A stretch of 64,000 bases of DNA from Nonomuraea muscovyensis (GCF_014207745.1 NZ_JACHJB010000003.1:868001-932000); one strand, 5' to 3'; numbered from the stretch's first letter, positions 8,432-18,127 are shown. Notes: generated by a model not told the origin, from the letters alone. Made by a program: numbers and translations.

Positions 8432-9439
8432 ATGAGCGACGAAGGCGCCCCCGACGACGGCACCCCCGACGACGGCACCCGCGACGACGGCACCCGCGAC
8501 GACGGCACCGCCGACGACGGCGTCCCCACGGACGGCGCGCGGGAAGCGGAGGCGGTCGCGCTCGGGGCCGGGCGGTCGCGGGTCCGGCGGCTGCTGCGGG
8601 TGGGGTTCCTGCTGGTCGCCCTCGGGTTCGGCGCGTGGGCCGTGGCCTCGCAGTGGGACGGCGTGGTGGCCGGGTTCGCCCGGCTGAACCCCGCGCTGCT
8701 CGCCGGGTCGCTGGTGGCCGTGGTCGCCGCGCTGCTCGGCGCCATGCTCACCTGGCGCACCCTGCTGGCCGACCTCGGCTCGCCGCTGGAGTTCCGGCCG
8801 GCCACCAAGGTCTTCTTCGTCGGCCAGCTCGGCAAGTACATCCCCGGCACCGTCTGGCCCGTGCTCGCCCAGATGGAGATGGGGCGCGACCTCGGCGTGC
8901 CCAAGGCGCGCAGCGCGGCGGCGTTCTTCCTCATGATGCCGATCCAGCTCGCCACGGGCCTGTTGGTCACGCTCGTCACGCTCGGCTGGGACCGCTACGG
9001 CGGGCTGCTGCTGCTCGTGCCCGTGCTGCTGGTGCTGCTGGAACCCAAGGTGATCAACGGGGTGATCGGGTTCGGCCTGCGCAAGCTCGGCCGGGAGCCG
9101 CTGGAGCACCCGCTGACCCGGCGCGGCATGCTCACGGCGCTGTGCTGGGCGCTGGCCGGCTGGGCCTGCTACGGCCTGCACCTGTACTTCGTCCTCCCGG
9201 AGGCCGGCCTGGTCTTCGCCGTCGGGGCGTTCGCGCTGTCGTGGTGCCTGGGCATCATGACGTTCGTCGTGCCGGCTGGCGCGGGCGTGCGGGAGGCCGT
9301 CATGGTGGCGGTGCTGGCCCCTGTCCTGGACAGCGGCGCGGCCATCGCGGTGGCCCTCTGCTCCCGCGCCGTCATCATCGTGGGCGATCTGATCTGCGCG
9401 GGTTTGGCCGGGATCGCGGCGCGACGCGGCCGTGCGTGA
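8432..9439 (+). CDS. YbhN/AglD-type flippase-like membrane protein with acidic repeat N-terminus
   Basis: A 335-residue paralogue of the protein at 6461-7420. The same signatures appear: FVGQLGKYIPGTVWPVLAQMEMGRDLG near residue 130 and FVVPAGAGVREAVMVAVLAP near residue 283, with about eight membrane segments. It differs by an N-terminal cytoplasmic tail of about 50 residues dominated by a pentapeptide Asp-Asp-Gly repeat. The ATG at 8432 was chosen as the first in-frame start after the methyltransferase stop, 39 bases downstream of it; a start within the repeat tail cannot be excluded. The gene order flippase, methyltransferase, flippase suggests a shared lipid-linked substrate. Family function (lipid-linked sugar or phospholipid translocation) is inferred. 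Confidence 0.82.
   Translation: MSDEGAPDDGTPDDGTRDDGTRDDGTADDGVPTDGAREAEAVALGAGRSRVRRLLRVGFLLVALGFGAWAVASQWDGVVAGFARLNPALLAGSLVAVVAALLGAMLTWRTLLADLGSPLEFRPATKVFFVGQLGKYIPGTVWPVLAQMEMGRDLGVPKARSAAAFFLMMPIQLATGLLVTLVTLGWDRYGGLLLLVPVLLVLLEPKVINGVIGFGLRKLGREPLEHPLTRRGMLTALCWALAGWACYGLHLYFVLPEAGLVFAVGAFALSWCLGIMTFVVPAGAGVREAVMVAVLAPVLDSGAAIAVALCSRAVIIVGDLICAGLAGIAARRGRA
8450..8524 (+). repeat. Five 15-bp tandem repeats encoding xDDGT
   Basis: Units at 8450, 8465, 8480, 8495 and 8510 each encode Pro/Arg/Ala-Asp-Asp-Gly-Thr/Val. They are in frame in the N-terminal tail of the flippase-like protein, so copy number can change without frameshift. Confidence 0.9.
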
Positions 9440-9531
9440 TTTGAGCCGCCAATTGGGGGAGGCTGGTCATAAGCTGAACGCAGAGGGGGACACCCGTCCC
9501 GCGATGATCTTGAGGGGAGAAGATCTTCGTA

Positions 9532-10650
9532 ATGCCTCGAGTGCTCGTCGACGCGGCGGCGGTCCCCGCGGACCGCGGCGGCCTGATCAGATACGTGGAC
9601 GGGCTGGTGGCCGGGCTCGACAGGGTGGGAGCCGACCTCGTCGTGGTCTGCCAGCGCGCCGATGCCGAGCGATACCGCCGGCTGGCGCCCTCGGCCGACG
9701 TCATCCCCGGCCCCGTGTCCATCACCAACAGGGCGGCCAGGCTCGCCTGGGAGCAGACCGGCCTGCCGCTGGTCGCCCGCCACGCGGCCGCGCAGGTGAT
9801 CCACGCGCCCTACTACTCGATGCCGATCAACCCCGGCATGCCGGTCGTCGTCACGGTGCACGACGTCACCTGGTTCACCGAGCCCGAGCAGCACAGCCCC
9901 GACAAGGCCGCCTTCTTCCGCTCGGCCACCCGCACCGCCGTGCACCGCGCCAACCGTGTCATCGTCCCGTCCAAGGCGACCCGTGACGAGCTGGTGCGCG
10001 TGCTCGCCGCCGACCCGACCCGCATCGACGTCGCCTACCACGGCGTCGACCACAGCCAGTTCCACCCGCCCTCCGAGGAGGAGCGGCGCCGCGCCGCCGA
10101 GCGCTGCGGGCTGCACGGCCGGCCGTACGTGGCCTTCCTCGGCGCCCTGGAGCCCCGCAAGAACGTCCCCAACCTGATCCGCGGCTTCGCCGCCGTCGTC
10201 AAGAACCTCGACGACGCCCCCGCACTCGTCCTCGGCGGCGGCGTGCACGAGGACGACGTCGACGCGGCCTGCCGCGAGGTGGAGGCCACGGTCAAGGTGG
10301 TGCGCCCCGGCTTCTTCCGCGCCCCCGACCTGCCCGGCTTCCTCGGCGGGGCCCTGGTGGTGGCGTTCCCGTCGCGCGGCGAGGGGTTCGGGCTGCCGGT
10401 GCTGGAGGCCATGGCCTGCGGCGCGCCGGTGCTGACCACCCACCGCACGTCGCTGCCCGAGGTGGGGGGCGATGCCGTCGCCTACACCGAGCCCGACGCC
10501 GACAGCATCGCGGTCGCGCTCGGCCGGCTGCTGTCCTCCCCGGAGGAGCGCCGGCGACTCCGGGAGGCGGGGCTGGCCCGGGCTCGTGAGTTCACCTGGG
10601 AGGCATCGGTCGAGGCGCATCTCAACTCCTATCAACGTGCCGCCGAATAG
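9532..10650 (+). CDS. GT4 family glycosyltransferase (mannosyltransferase-like)
   Basis: A 372-residue GT-B protein. The N-terminal half contains the Gly-rich DRGGLIRYVDGLVAGL loop and VHDVTWFTEPEQHSP. The C-terminal half has FLGALEPRKNVPNLI, and the retaining-GT4 nucleotide-sugar signature PSRGEGFGLPVLEAMACGAPVLTT (the E-x7-E element) at about residue 280. This pattern is common in mannosyl- and rhamnosyltransferases of actinobacteria. ATG at 9532 lies 18 bases before the nucleotidyltransferase partner's operon begins to be read through; that partner starts 17 bases after this stop. The linkage to a sugar-1-phosphate nucleotidyltransferase suggests the donor is made next door, but the sugar is not proven. 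Confidence 0.88.
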   Translation: MPRVLVDAAAVPADRGGLIRYVDGLVAGLDRVGADLVVVCQRADAERYRRLAPSADVIPGPVSITNRAARLAWEQTGLPLVARHAAAQVIHAPYYSMPINPGMPVVVTVHDVTWFTEPEQHSPDKAAFFRSATRTAVHRANRVIVPSKATRDELVRVLAADPTRIDVAYHGVDHSQFHPPSEEERRRAAERCGLHGRPYVAFLGALEPRKNVPNLIRGFAAVVKNLDDAPALVLGGGVHEDDVDAACREVEATVKVVRPGFFRAPDLPGFLGGALVVAFPSRGEGFGLPVLEAMACGAPVLTTHRTSLPEVGGDAVAYTEPDADSIAVALGRLLSSPEERRRLREAGLARAREFTWEASVEAHLNSYQRAAE

Positions 10651-10667
10651 TCGGATAACCTCGCTGA

Positions 10668-11762
10668 GTGACGGAGACCTCTGTGCCAGGCCTCGAAGCG
10701 ATCCTCCTGGTGGGCGGGCAGGGCACCCGCCTGCGCCCGCTGACGCTCGGAACGCCCAAACCGCTGCTGCCGACAGCCGGCGTGCCGTTCCTGGCGCACC
10801 AGCTGGCCCGCGCCCGATCGTTCGGGGTGCGCAGGATCGTCTTCGCCACCTCCTACAAGGCGGCGATGTTCGAGCCGGTCTTCGGTGACGGGGCCGAGTT
10901 CGGGCTCTCGCTGGAGTACATGACGGAGGAGACGCCGCTCGGCACGGGCGGGGCCATCCGCAACGCCGCCGAGGGTCTCACCGCGGCGCCCACCGATCCC
11001 GTGCTCGTGCTCAACGGCGACATCCTGTCGGGCCACGACATCGGCGACCAGGTGCGCACCCACCTCGCCAGGAACGCCGCTGTAACGCTCCATCTGACGG
11101 AGGTGGACGACCCGACCCGGTTCGGCTGCGTGCCGACCGACGACGACGGGCGCGTCACCGCCTTCCTGGAGAAGACCTCCAACCCGGTGACCAACCGGAT
11201 CAACGCCGGCTGCTACGTCTTCACCCGCTCGGTCATCGACCGGATCCCGCGCGACGAGGTGGTGTCGGTGGAGCGCGAGACCTTCCCGGGGCTCATCGAG
11301 TCGGGCGAGCTGGTCCTCGGCTACCACGACCGCACCTACTGGCTCGACGTCGGCACCCCGGCCGCCTTCGTGCAGGGCTCGCGCGACCTGGTGCTCGGCC
11401 GCCTGGCCTCGCCGGCGCTGCCCGGCCCCACCGGCGACCACCTCGCCCTCGACGGCGCCGACGTCTCCCCGGAGGCCAAGGTCAACAACGGCTCCGCGGT
11501 GGGGTCCCGTGCCGTCGTGGAGGCGGGCGCGGTCGTGTCGGGCAGCGTGCTGAGCGACGAGTGCGTGGTGGAGGCGGGCGCGACGGTGACCGACTCGGTG
11601 CTCGGGCGCGGCGCGCGGGTGTGCTCCGGCGCGGTGGTGCGCGACGCGGTCATCGGCGACGGCGCCGTGGTGGGTCCGGGCAACGAGCTGCAGGCGGGCA
11701 TACGCGTCTGGCCGGGCGTCCGGCTGCCCGCATGCGCCGTCCGCTGGTCCAGCGACATCTGA
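10668..11762 (+). CDS. Sugar-1-phosphate nucleotidyltransferase (GDP-mannose pyrophosphorylase-like)
   Basis: A 364-residue enzyme that couples a nucleoside triphosphate to a sugar 1-phosphate. The activation signature GGQGTRLRPLTLGTPKPLLP is at about residues 16-35, the metal-binding LNGDIL near residue 120, and YWLDVGTP near residue 224. From residue 260 on, a left-handed beta-helix shows hexapeptide-like repeats (VSPEAKV, SRAVVEAGAVVSGSVLS and so on). The two-domain layout matches ManC/Mpg1-type mannose-1-phosphate guanylyltransferases (Rv3264c). Synteny with fbiAB and manB supports GDP-mannose, though glucose-1-phosphate cannot be ruled out. GTG at 10668 follows TAACCT by 6 bases. Confidence 0.85.
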   Translation: MTETSVPGLEAILLVGGQGTRLRPLTLGTPKPLLPTAGVPFLAHQLARARSFGVRRIVFATSYKAAMFEPVFGDGAEFGLSLEYMTEETPLGTGGAIRNAAEGLTAAPTDPVLVLNGDILSGHDIGDQVRTHLARNAAVTLHLTEVDDPTRFGCVPTDDDGRVTAFLEKTSNPVTNRINAGCYVFTRSVIDRIPRDEVVSVERETFPGLIESGELVLGYHDRTYWLDVGTPAAFVQGSRDLVLGRLASPALPGPTGDHLALDGADVSPEAKVNNGSAVGSRAVVEAGAVVSGSVLSDECVVEAGATVTDSVLGRGARVCSGAVVRDAVIGDGAVVGPGNELQAGIRVWPGVRLPACAVRWSSDI

Positions 11763-11813
11763 CCCTGAGAGCCGGGATCTCGGGCAGGCTCCCGGAGGCG
11801 GCACACTGGACGG

Positions 11814-12710
11814 GTGCAGGAACGCAGGTGGGTGCCCGCTGGGCCGCTGGACGTCGGGCTCGCGCTGAGCCCGCACCGGCGCGGTTCCGGCGACCCCACC
11901 TGGCACCGGACCCCCGACGGATCCGTGTGGCGCACGTCCAGGACCCCCGACGGTCCCGGCACGCTACGGGTGAGCGTCAAGGACGGCGCGGTGCTCGGGC
12001 AGGCGTGGGGCGCCGGTGCCGGCTGGCTGCTGGAGATGCTGCCCGCGTGGCTCGGGGCCGACGACGACCTGGCGGGGTTCGAGGCCGGCCACGAGGTGCT
12101 GGCCGAGGCGGCGCGCAGGCACGCGGGGCTGCGGATCGGGCGGACGGCCCGGGTCATGGAGGCGCTGGTGCCCGCCGTGCTGGAGCAGAAGGTCGTCGGC
12201 CGCGAGGCGTGGCGAGCCTGGCGCTGGCTGCTGCACCGCTACGGCGAGCCCGCCCCGGGCCCGGCGCCCGAGGGCATGCGGGTGGTGCCGGAGGCTGAGG
12301 TGTGGCGGCAGATCCCCGCCTGGCACTGGCACCGGGCGGGCGCCGAGGCCGTACGCGCCAGGACCATCGCAACGGCGGCCTGGCACGCCGCCAAGCTGGA
12401 GGCGGCGGCCACGACTGCCGAGCTGGACCGGCTGCTGCGTGCGCTTCCCGGTGTGGGGGTGTGGACGTCGGCGGAGGTGCGGCAGCGCGCGTTCGGCGAC
12501 CCTGACGCGGTCAGCGTGGGCGACTTCCACCTCGCCAAGATCGTCGGCTACGCGCTCACCGGGCAGAAGACCGACGATCCGGGGATGCTGCGGCTGCTGG
12601 AGCCCTACCGGGGACACCGGCACCGGGCCGCGCTCCTCATCACCCTCACCGGGGTGCGCCCGCCGGCGCGCGGGCCCCGTATGGCCGCACGCGACTACCG
12701 ATCGTTCTGA
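11814..12710 (+). CDS. AlkA-like DNA-3-methyladenine glycosylase (HhH-GPD)
   Basis: A 298-residue protein with an AlkA-type order: a 90-residue N-terminal beta domain, then a helical domain with LVPAVLEQKVVGREAWRAW (around residue 120, the QK element before the HhH core) and the hairpin LPGVGVWTSAEVRQRAFGD. The latter is followed by VSVGDFHL, in which Asp237 aligns with the catalytic Asp of HhH-GPD glycosylases. Such enzymes excise alkylated purines in base-excision repair. GTG at 11814 is the first start after the upstream stop. GGAGG lies 14 bases away, too far for good pairing, so initiation may be leaderless. It is unrelated in function to its neighbours. Confidence 0.85.
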   Translation: MQERRWVPAGPLDVGLALSPHRRGSGDPTWHRTPDGSVWRTSRTPDGPGTLRVSVKDGAVLGQAWGAGAGWLLEMLPAWLGADDDLAGFEAGHEVLAEAARRHAGLRIGRTARVMEALVPAVLEQKVVGREAWRAWRWLLHRYGEPAPGPAPEGMRVVPEAEVWRQIPAWHWHRAGAEAVRARTIATAAWHAAKLEAAATTAELDRLLRALPGVGVWTSAEVRQRAFGDPDAVSVGDFHLAKIVGYALTGQKTDDPGMLRLLEPYRGHRHRAALLITLTGVRPPARGPRMAARDYRSF

Positions 12711-12841
12711 CCCTGCAGCCTGATCCGCCCCGCCGCTGACTGCCCCGCCGCCTGATCCGCCCCGCTTTCCGGCCCGGCGGGCGGCCGGGAAGCGGGCCCT
12801 GGGTGCGAGGCAGGAACCCAGGCGGACGTAGTGTGCCCTGT

Positions 12842-15415
12842 ATGAGTCTCGTCAGTGATTCCGCGCTCCGCCGTGCGCTCGCCCGCGCCCGTGACGGAAA
12901 GGCCCTCGACGTCACCGAGGCGACCGTGCTGCTGCACGCTCGCGGCGCGCACCTGGACACTCTTCTCGACCACGCCTCCCGGGTGCGCGACGCCGGGCTG
13001 CGGGCGGTGGACCGGGAGGGCGTCATCACCTACAGCCGCAAGGTGTTCATCCCGTTGACGAGGCTGTGCCGGGACAAGTGCGGCTACTGCACGTTCGCCA
13101 CCGCCCCGCACAAGGTGCCCGCGGCGTTCCTCAGCCCGGACGAGGTGCTGGAGATCGCCCGGCAGGGCGCCGCGATGGGCTGCAAGGAGGCGCTGTTCAC
13201 GCTGGGAGACCGGCCCGAGGACCGCTGGCGGCAGGCCCGGGAGTGGCTCGACGCGCACGGCTACGACGACACGCTGTCGTACGTGCGGGCGATGGCCGTC
13301 AGGGTGCTGGAGGAGACCGGGCTGCTGCCGCACCTCAACCCCGGCGTGCTGAGCTGGCGTGACCTGCAGCGGCTCAAGCCGGTCGCGCCGTCGATGGGCA
13401 TGATGCTGGAGACGACCTCGCGGCGGCTGTTCGAGGAGAAGGGACAGCCGCACTACGGCTCGCCCGACAAGGATCCCGCCGTCCGGCTGCGCGTGCTGGA
13501 GGACGCGGGCCGGTCCAACGTGCCGTTCACGACGGGCATCCTCATCGGGATCGGCGAGACCGTCGAGGAACGGGCCGAGTCGATCTTCGCGATGCGCCGG
13601 GTGGCCCGCGAGTACGGCGGCATCCAGGAGGTCATCGTCCAGAACTTCCGTGCCAAGCCCGACACCGCCATGCGCGGCCTGCCCGACGCCGACCTGCAGG
13701 AGCTGGCCGCCACGATCGCGGTGGCCCGGCTGGTCATGGGGCCGCGGGTGCGCCTTCAGGCCCCGCCCAACCTGGTCGACTCCGAGTACGAGCTGATGAT
13801 CCGGGCGGGCATCGACGACTGGGGCGGCGTGTCGCCGCTGACCCCCGACCACGTCAACCCCGAACGCCCGTGGCCGCAGATCGACGACCTCGCGGCCCGC
13901 ACCGCCGAGGCGGGCTTCCGGCTGCGCGAGCGGCTGACCATCTACCCCGAGTACGTGCTGGCCGGTGAGCCGTGGCTGGACCCCAGGCTGTTCGCGCACG
14001 TCGAGGCCCTGGCCGACCCCGAGACCGGGCTGGCCCGCGAGGACGCGGTGCTCCAGGGCAGGCCGTGGCAGGAGCCGGATGGCGGGTTCGCCCCGTCCGG
14101 CCGGGTGGACCTGCACGTCGAGGTGGACACGACAGGCCGCACGACCGACCGCCGCGACGACTTCGACGACGTCTACGGCGACTGGGACGCCCTGCGCGAC
14201 CGCCTCGCGCCCGCCGCGGGCGCGGCCCCGGCTTCGGGGGGCGGCACGCCCGGCGAGCTGCGCCAGGCGCTCAGGAAGGCGGCGGCCGACCCGGCCGGGC
14301 TCACCGACGACGAGGCGGTGGCCCTGCTGTCGGCCGACGGCGACGCCCTGGAGGAGCTGGCCGTCCTGGCCGACGACCTGCGCGCGCAGGCGGCCGGCGA
14401 CGACGTCACCTACGTGGTCAACCGGAACATCAACTTCACCAACGTCTGCTACACCGGGTGCAGGTTCTGCGCCTTCGCCCAGCGCAGGACCGACGCCGAC
14501 GCCTACACGCTGAGCCTCGAACAGGTCGCCGACCGGGCCGAGGAGGGCTGGCTGGCCGGCGCCACCGAGGTGTGCATGCAGGGCGGCATCCACCCCGACC
14601 TGCCCGGCACCGCCTACTTCGACCTGGCCAGGGCGGTCAAGGCCCGGACGCCCGGCATGCACGTGCACGCCTTCTCCCCGATGGAGGTGGTCAACGGCGC
14701 CAGCCGGACGAACCTGTCGATCGAGGAGTGGCTGCACGCCGCGAAGGAGGCGGGCGTCGACTCGCTGCCGGGCACGGCGGCGGAGATCCTCGACGACGAC
14801 GTGCGCTGGGTGCTGACGAAGGGCAAGCTGCCCGCCAAGGAGTGGATCGAGGTCGTCACCACCGCCCACCGCGTGGGCATCCCGACCACGGCCACCATGA
14901 TGTACGGCCACGTGGACAACCACCTGCACTGGGTCCGGCACATCAAGCTGATCAGGCGGCTGCAGGAGGAGACGGGGGGATTCTCGGAGTTCGTGCTGCT
15001 GCCGTTCGTGCACACCAGCGCGCCGATCTATCTCGCCGGCATCGCCCGGCCCGGCCCCACCGCCCGCGAGAACCGCGCCGTGCACGCCCTGGCCAGGATT
15101 CTGCTGCACGGCGCGATACGCAACATCCAGTGCTCCTGGGTCAAGCTGCAGGACGACCTGTGCCGCCAGGTGCTGAAAGGCGGCGTGAACGACCTCGGCG
15201 GCACCCTCATGGAGGAGACGATCAGCCGGATGGCCGGGTCGGAGAACGGCTCGTACAAGACGATCAGTGAGCTGCGCGCGATGGCGAGCGTGACGGGCCG
15301 GCCGGTCCGCCAGCGCACCACCGAGTACGGCGTCCCGAGCGACGAGCGACTGGCCGCGTCCGCGGCGAGCGACGGCGTCTGCCAGAGCGTGCGCCGGGTC
15401 CTGCCGACGGTGTAG
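12842..15415 (+). CDS. fbiC: Bifunctional FO synthase (CofG-CofH fusion)
   Basis: An 857-residue double radical-SAM enzyme that makes 7,8-didemethyl-8-hydroxy-5-deazariboflavin (FO), the flavin-like part of coenzyme F420, from a pyrimidine precursor and tyrosine. The N-terminal CofG half has the [4Fe-4S] cluster motif CRDKCGYC (Cys75, 79, 82). The C-terminal CofH half repeats it as CYTGCRFC (Cys536, 540, 543). Length matches the actinobacterial fusion. ATG at 12842 was chosen because it gives the usual N-terminus and is preceded by TAGTGT with a 7-base gap. A longer in-frame ATG at 12803 seems less likely. fbiA and fbiB lie 4 kb away; no fbiD is visible in this window. Confidence 0.97.
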   Translation: MSLVSDSALRRALARARDGKALDVTEATVLLHARGAHLDTLLDHASRVRDAGLRAVDREGVITYSRKVFIPLTRLCRDKCGYCTFATAPHKVPAAFLSPDEVLEIARQGAAMGCKEALFTLGDRPEDRWRQAREWLDAHGYDDTLSYVRAMAVRVLEETGLLPHLNPGVLSWRDLQRLKPVAPSMGMMLETTSRRLFEEKGQPHYGSPDKDPAVRLRVLEDAGRSNVPFTTGILIGIGETVEERAESIFAMRRVAREYGGIQEVIVQNFRAKPDTAMRGLPDADLQELAATIAVARLVMGPRVRLQAPPNLVDSEYELMIRAGIDDWGGVSPLTPDHVNPERPWPQIDDLAARTAEAGFRLRERLTIYPEYVLAGEPWLDPRLFAHVEALADPETGLAREDAVLQGRPWQEPDGGFAPSGRVDLHVEVDTTGRTTDRRDDFDDVYGDWDALRDRLAPAAGAAPASGGGTPGELRQALRKAAADPAGLTDDEAVALLSADGDALEELAVLADDLRAQAAGDDVTYVVNRNINFTNVCYTGCRFCAFAQRRTDADAYTLSLEQVADRAEEGWLAGATEVCMQGGIHPDLPGTAYFDLARAVKARTPGMHVHAFSPMEVVNGASRTNLSIEEWLHAAKEAGVDSLPGTAAEILDDDVRWVLTKGKLPAKEWIEVVTTAHRVGIPTTATMMYGHVDNHLHWVRHIKLIRRLQEETGGFSEFVLLPFVHTSAPIYLAGIARPGPTARENRAVHALARILLHGAIRNIQCSWVKLQDDLCRQVLKGGVNDLGGTLMEETISRMAGSENGSYKTISELRAMASVTGRPVRQRTTEYGVPSDERLAASAASDGVCQSVRRVLPTV

Positions 15416-15496
15416 GTATAACATGTTCTAGCGAGCACTTGATTCGGGTGGGGGAGGCGCTGGGAGAATCATCACTCCCGTGGAGAGAGGTTCACC

Positions 15497-17248
15497 GTGC
15501 GGTTGGGTCGACACCGCGCCGCGTTAAGCGCTGAACTGCGGCGGAGGAAGGCACTCCAGCGAGGTCTGCTGGCCGGGCTGGCCACCGTGGTGCTCGTCGC
15601 GGCCACACTCGTGGTGCTCCTCGGCGGCGGTGGCGCACTGTGCGCCACACGAGAGCCTGTTCTGGTCAACGTGGCCGCGGCGGTGGATGTGGCGCCCGTC
15701 GCCATGGACGCCGCGGCCCGCTTCAACGAGACGAAGACGACGTCGGGCGGCCGGTGCGTGCTCGTCCAGGTCACCGAACAGCCCCCGGCGACCGTGCTGC
15801 GGACGCTGATCGGCGACCGGGCGGGCGTGCTGCACGAACGGCCGGACGGCTGGATCGCCGACTCCTCGGCGTGGATCCGGCTCGCGCGCAAGCAGGGCGC
15901 GAGCGCGCTGCCCGCGGGCGAGAGCGTGGTGGCCACCTCGCCGCTCGTCTTCGCCACCCGCCAGTCGCTGGCGCGGCGCTTCTCCGTGGGCGGCACCCAG
16001 ATGAACTGGCGGATGGTCTTCCCCGCGACCGTGCGCGGGCGGTTGCTGCCCACCGAGAACGAGCCCGACGTGGTCCGCGTGCCCGACCCGTCGCTGGCCG
16101 GCGCCGGCATCGCCACGGTCGCCGCCGCCAGGGACGTCGTCGGCACCGGGCCGGACGCCGACAAGGCGCTGACCGCGTTCGTGCGCTGGGCGCAGGCCGG
16201 CTCGGCCCCCGACTACCGCACGATGCTGGCGGCCGTGGACGACCGCGCGTTCTGGCAGCGTCCCGTCGTCATCGTGCCCGAGCAGTCGGTGTGGGACCAC
16301 GGCCGCCGGCCCTCGCCCGACCCGGTCGTCGCGCTGCATCCGCGCGAGGGCACGATCAACCTCGACTACCCCTATGTCGTGACCGCCACCGACCCGGCCG
16401 TGGCCGACGCCTCGACGCTCTTCGCCGAGTGGCTGAGCGGCCCCGAGGCCCAGGAACTGGTACGGCGGGCGGGGTTCCGCTCCGGCGACGGCCTGCTGCC
16501 GCCGATCTCGCCGGGGCCTGAAATCCCGGCGGAGGCGCCCCGGGCGCGGCCGTCGGTGACGCCCGAGGACATCGACGAGGCGCTGCAGGCGTGGAGCCGG
16601 CTGGCGCCGCCCACGAACATCCTGGTGCTGGCCGATACCTCGAAGCACATGGCCGAGCCGATCAAGGGCGGCGTCACCCGGGTCGGTGTCGCGCTGGAGG
16701 CGGCCAAGATCGGGCTGCGGTTGTTCCCCGAGTCGACGCACATGGGCATGTGGGAGTTCGCCGACAGGCTGGGCACGGCGACGGGCTACCGGGAACGGGT
16801 GAGCCTCGGGCCGATCAGCCGGCCGGACAGCGGGCAGGTCGTCCGGCGGGGCGTGCTCGACGAGCTGACCACCTCGATCACCGCCCACCCCGACCTGGAC
16901 AGCTCGCTGCACGACGCCATCCTGAGCGGGTTCCGGGAGGTGACGAAGGAGTACCGCGAGGAGATGAACAACGTGCTCCTCGTGATCACCGCCGGCAAGG
17001 ACGACGGTCGCGGCACGCGGCTCCAGCAGCTCCTCGACCGGCTCAAGGCCGAATGGGACCCGGACAAGCCCGTCCAGGTCGTCCTCATCGCGTTCGGTGA
17101 CGACGTGGACGGCGACGGCCTGGCCCGGATCGCGGCCGCCACGAACGGCTCCCTGCACGTCGCCGAGCAGCCGGGCGAGATCATCGACGTCTACCTCGCC
17201 GCCCTGGCCCGCCGCCTGTGTCACCCCACCTGCAAACCAGCCGCCTGA
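15497..17248 (+). CDS. Membrane-anchored substrate-binding-like/VWA-like hybrid protein
   Basis: A 583-residue protein with a basic N-terminus and one membrane helix (about residues 23-43), so the rest should lie outside the membrane. Residues 55-335 look like a periplasmic-binding-protein fold (VNVAAAVDVAPVAMDAAARFNE, then later YPYVVTATDP). From residue 370 a von Willebrand A domain begins at TNILVLADTSKHM, where a normal MIDAS would read DxSxS. Here the second Ser is replaced by His, so metal binding may be impaired. The end has ILSGFREVTKEYREEMNNVLLVITAGKDDG as the second VWA strand-helix. GTG at 15497 has GAGAGAGG upstream. Function is unknown; the neighbours are F420 genes and an LPMO. 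Confidence 0.75.
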   Translation: MRLGRHRAALSAELRRRKALQRGLLAGLATVVLVAATLVVLLGGGGALCATREPVLVNVAAAVDVAPVAMDAAARFNETKTTSGGRCVLVQVTEQPPATVLRTLIGDRAGVLHERPDGWIADSSAWIRLARKQGASALPAGESVVATSPLVFATRQSLARRFSVGGTQMNWRMVFPATVRGRLLPTENEPDVVRVPDPSLAGAGIATVAAARDVVGTGPDADKALTAFVRWAQAGSAPDYRTMLAAVDDRAFWQRPVVIVPEQSVWDHGRRPSPDPVVALHPREGTINLDYPYVVTATDPAVADASTLFAEWLSGPEAQELVRRAGFRSGDGLLPPISPGPEIPAEAPRARPSVTPEDIDEALQAWSRLAPPTNILVLADTSKHMAEPIKGGVTRVGVALEAAKIGLRLFPESTHMGMWEFADRLGTATGYRERVSLGPISRPDSGQVVRRGVLDELTTSITAHPDLDSSLHDAILSGFREVTKEYREEMNNVLLVITAGKDDGRGTRLQQLLDRLKAEWDPDKPVQVVLIAFGDDVDGDGLARIAAATNGSLHVAEQPGEIIDVYLAALARRLCHPTCKPAA

Positions 17249-17341
17249 CCTCCGCCCTCACGCCCTCGCCCCCGCGCTTCGACGGCCGCCGGCGGGCGTG
17301 TGCCGCCGGCGGCCGGCTGGACGGGGGCTGTCAGGGGCCGG
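17249..17341. terminator. Perfect GC hairpin between convergent genes
   Basis: GGCCGCCGGCGG (17284-17295) pairs perfectly with CCGCCGGCGGCC (17303-17314) around a 7-base loop. It sits between the convergent VWA-hybrid and LPMO genes. It has no T-run but is placed to serve both strands. Confidence 0.65.
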
Positions 17342-18073
17342 TCAGACGCTCTGCCACAGGGCCGGGACGTTGGGCGGCTCCCAGCCGGTGATGGCGGTGT
17401 GCGCCTGGAGGCACCGGTAGGTCGCGCCGCCGTAGGTCACCGTGGATCCGATGCCGTAGGCGGTGCCCGCCTTCCAGGTGCCGCCGGGGCTCGACGTGGG
17501 CGTCGGGCTCGGGGTCGTCGGGCTCGCGGTCGGCGTGGGGGAGGGCTCCGGGTTGCCGGTGCCTCCGCCGATCCGCAGGTCGATGCAGGCGTAGAAGGCG
17601 TTGGCCGTGTCGGCGATGTTCCAGACGGCCAGGACCTTCTGCCTGCCGGAGAACCCGGACAGGTTCACGGTGTGGGAGACCGTGGGCGGCGGCTGCTGGC
17701 CTCCGCCGCTGAACGAGGCCACCCTCGTGTTGCCGATGTAGTACTCGTAGGTGCTGGTCGCGTGGCGGGCGGTGAACGTCCAGTTGAACGTCACCGTCGT
17801 CCCGACCGACGTGACCGGCCACGGCTTGCTCTCGTCGCTGAGCTGCGCGAAGCGGGCGTTGTTGGCGTGGCAGTTGCGCAGGCCCTTGGGCCCCTCCACG
17901 CTCTGCGGCTCGTAGATGATGTCACCGCAGTTGGGCACCTGGCCGCGGGCGCAGAACGCCTGGCGGCTCGGCGGCGAGTTGACGTAGCCGTGGGCCTGCG
18001 CCGGCTGGGCGACGAACACCGTGGCAGCGAGGGCGATCGCTGCCGCGGCGAGTAACGTGAGCGTCCTTCGCAT
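17342..18073 (-). CDS. Secreted AA10 lytic polysaccharide monooxygenase with CBM5/12
   Basis: A 243-residue copper enzyme of the AA10 family, which oxidatively cleaves chitin (or cellulose) chains. The signal peptide ends AQPAQA, leaving His28 as the mature N-terminal residue (HGYV). With His104 (in FTARHATS) it would make the copper histidine brace. Residues about 28-170 form the catalytic domain, closing with ANAFYACIDLRI. A Pro/Thr/Ser linker follows, then a C-terminal chitin-binding type CBM5/12 with TWKAGTAYGIGSTVTYGG and CLQAHTAITGWEPP. ATG at 18073 has GGAG upstream. A consensus-like promoter and a strict palindrome lie directly upstream. Chitin is favoured over cellulose because of the CBM type. 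Confidence 0.93.
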   Translation of the reverse strand: MRRTLTLLAAAAIALAATVFVAQPAQAHGYVNSPPSRQAFCARGQVPNCGDIIYEPQSVEGPKGLRNCHANNARFAQLSDESKPWPVTSVGTTVTFNWTFTARHATSTYEYYIGNTRVASFSGGGQQPPPTVSHTVNLSGFSGRQKVLAVWNIADTANAFYACIDLRIGGGTGNPEPSPTPTASPTTPSPTPTSSPGGTWKAGTAYGIGSTVTYGGATYRCLQAHTAITGWEPPNVPALWQSV

Positions 18074-18110
18074 GAAAGGGCTCCTTCACATGGGGGGATA
18101 CCACGAATGT

Positions 18111-18127
18111 AAAGGAAACTTTCCTAA
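18111..18127 (-). promoter_or_regulatory. Palindromic operator at the LPMO transcription start
   Basis: AGGAAA (18113-18118) and TTTCCT (18120-18125) are perfect arms around one base. On the coding strand it reads TTAGGAAAGTTTCCTTT. It starts three bases past the -10 element and so would overlap +1, the classic position for a repressor. The regulator is not identified and is not the DasR-type dre sequence seen at 60455. Confidence 0.6.

Noticed and set aside
15416-15440. AACATGTT palindrome near the fbiC stop as a LexA/SOS box
   Set aside because: The arms lack the four-base gap of the actinobacterial SOS box (GAAC-N4-GTTC) and no DNA-repair gene follows.
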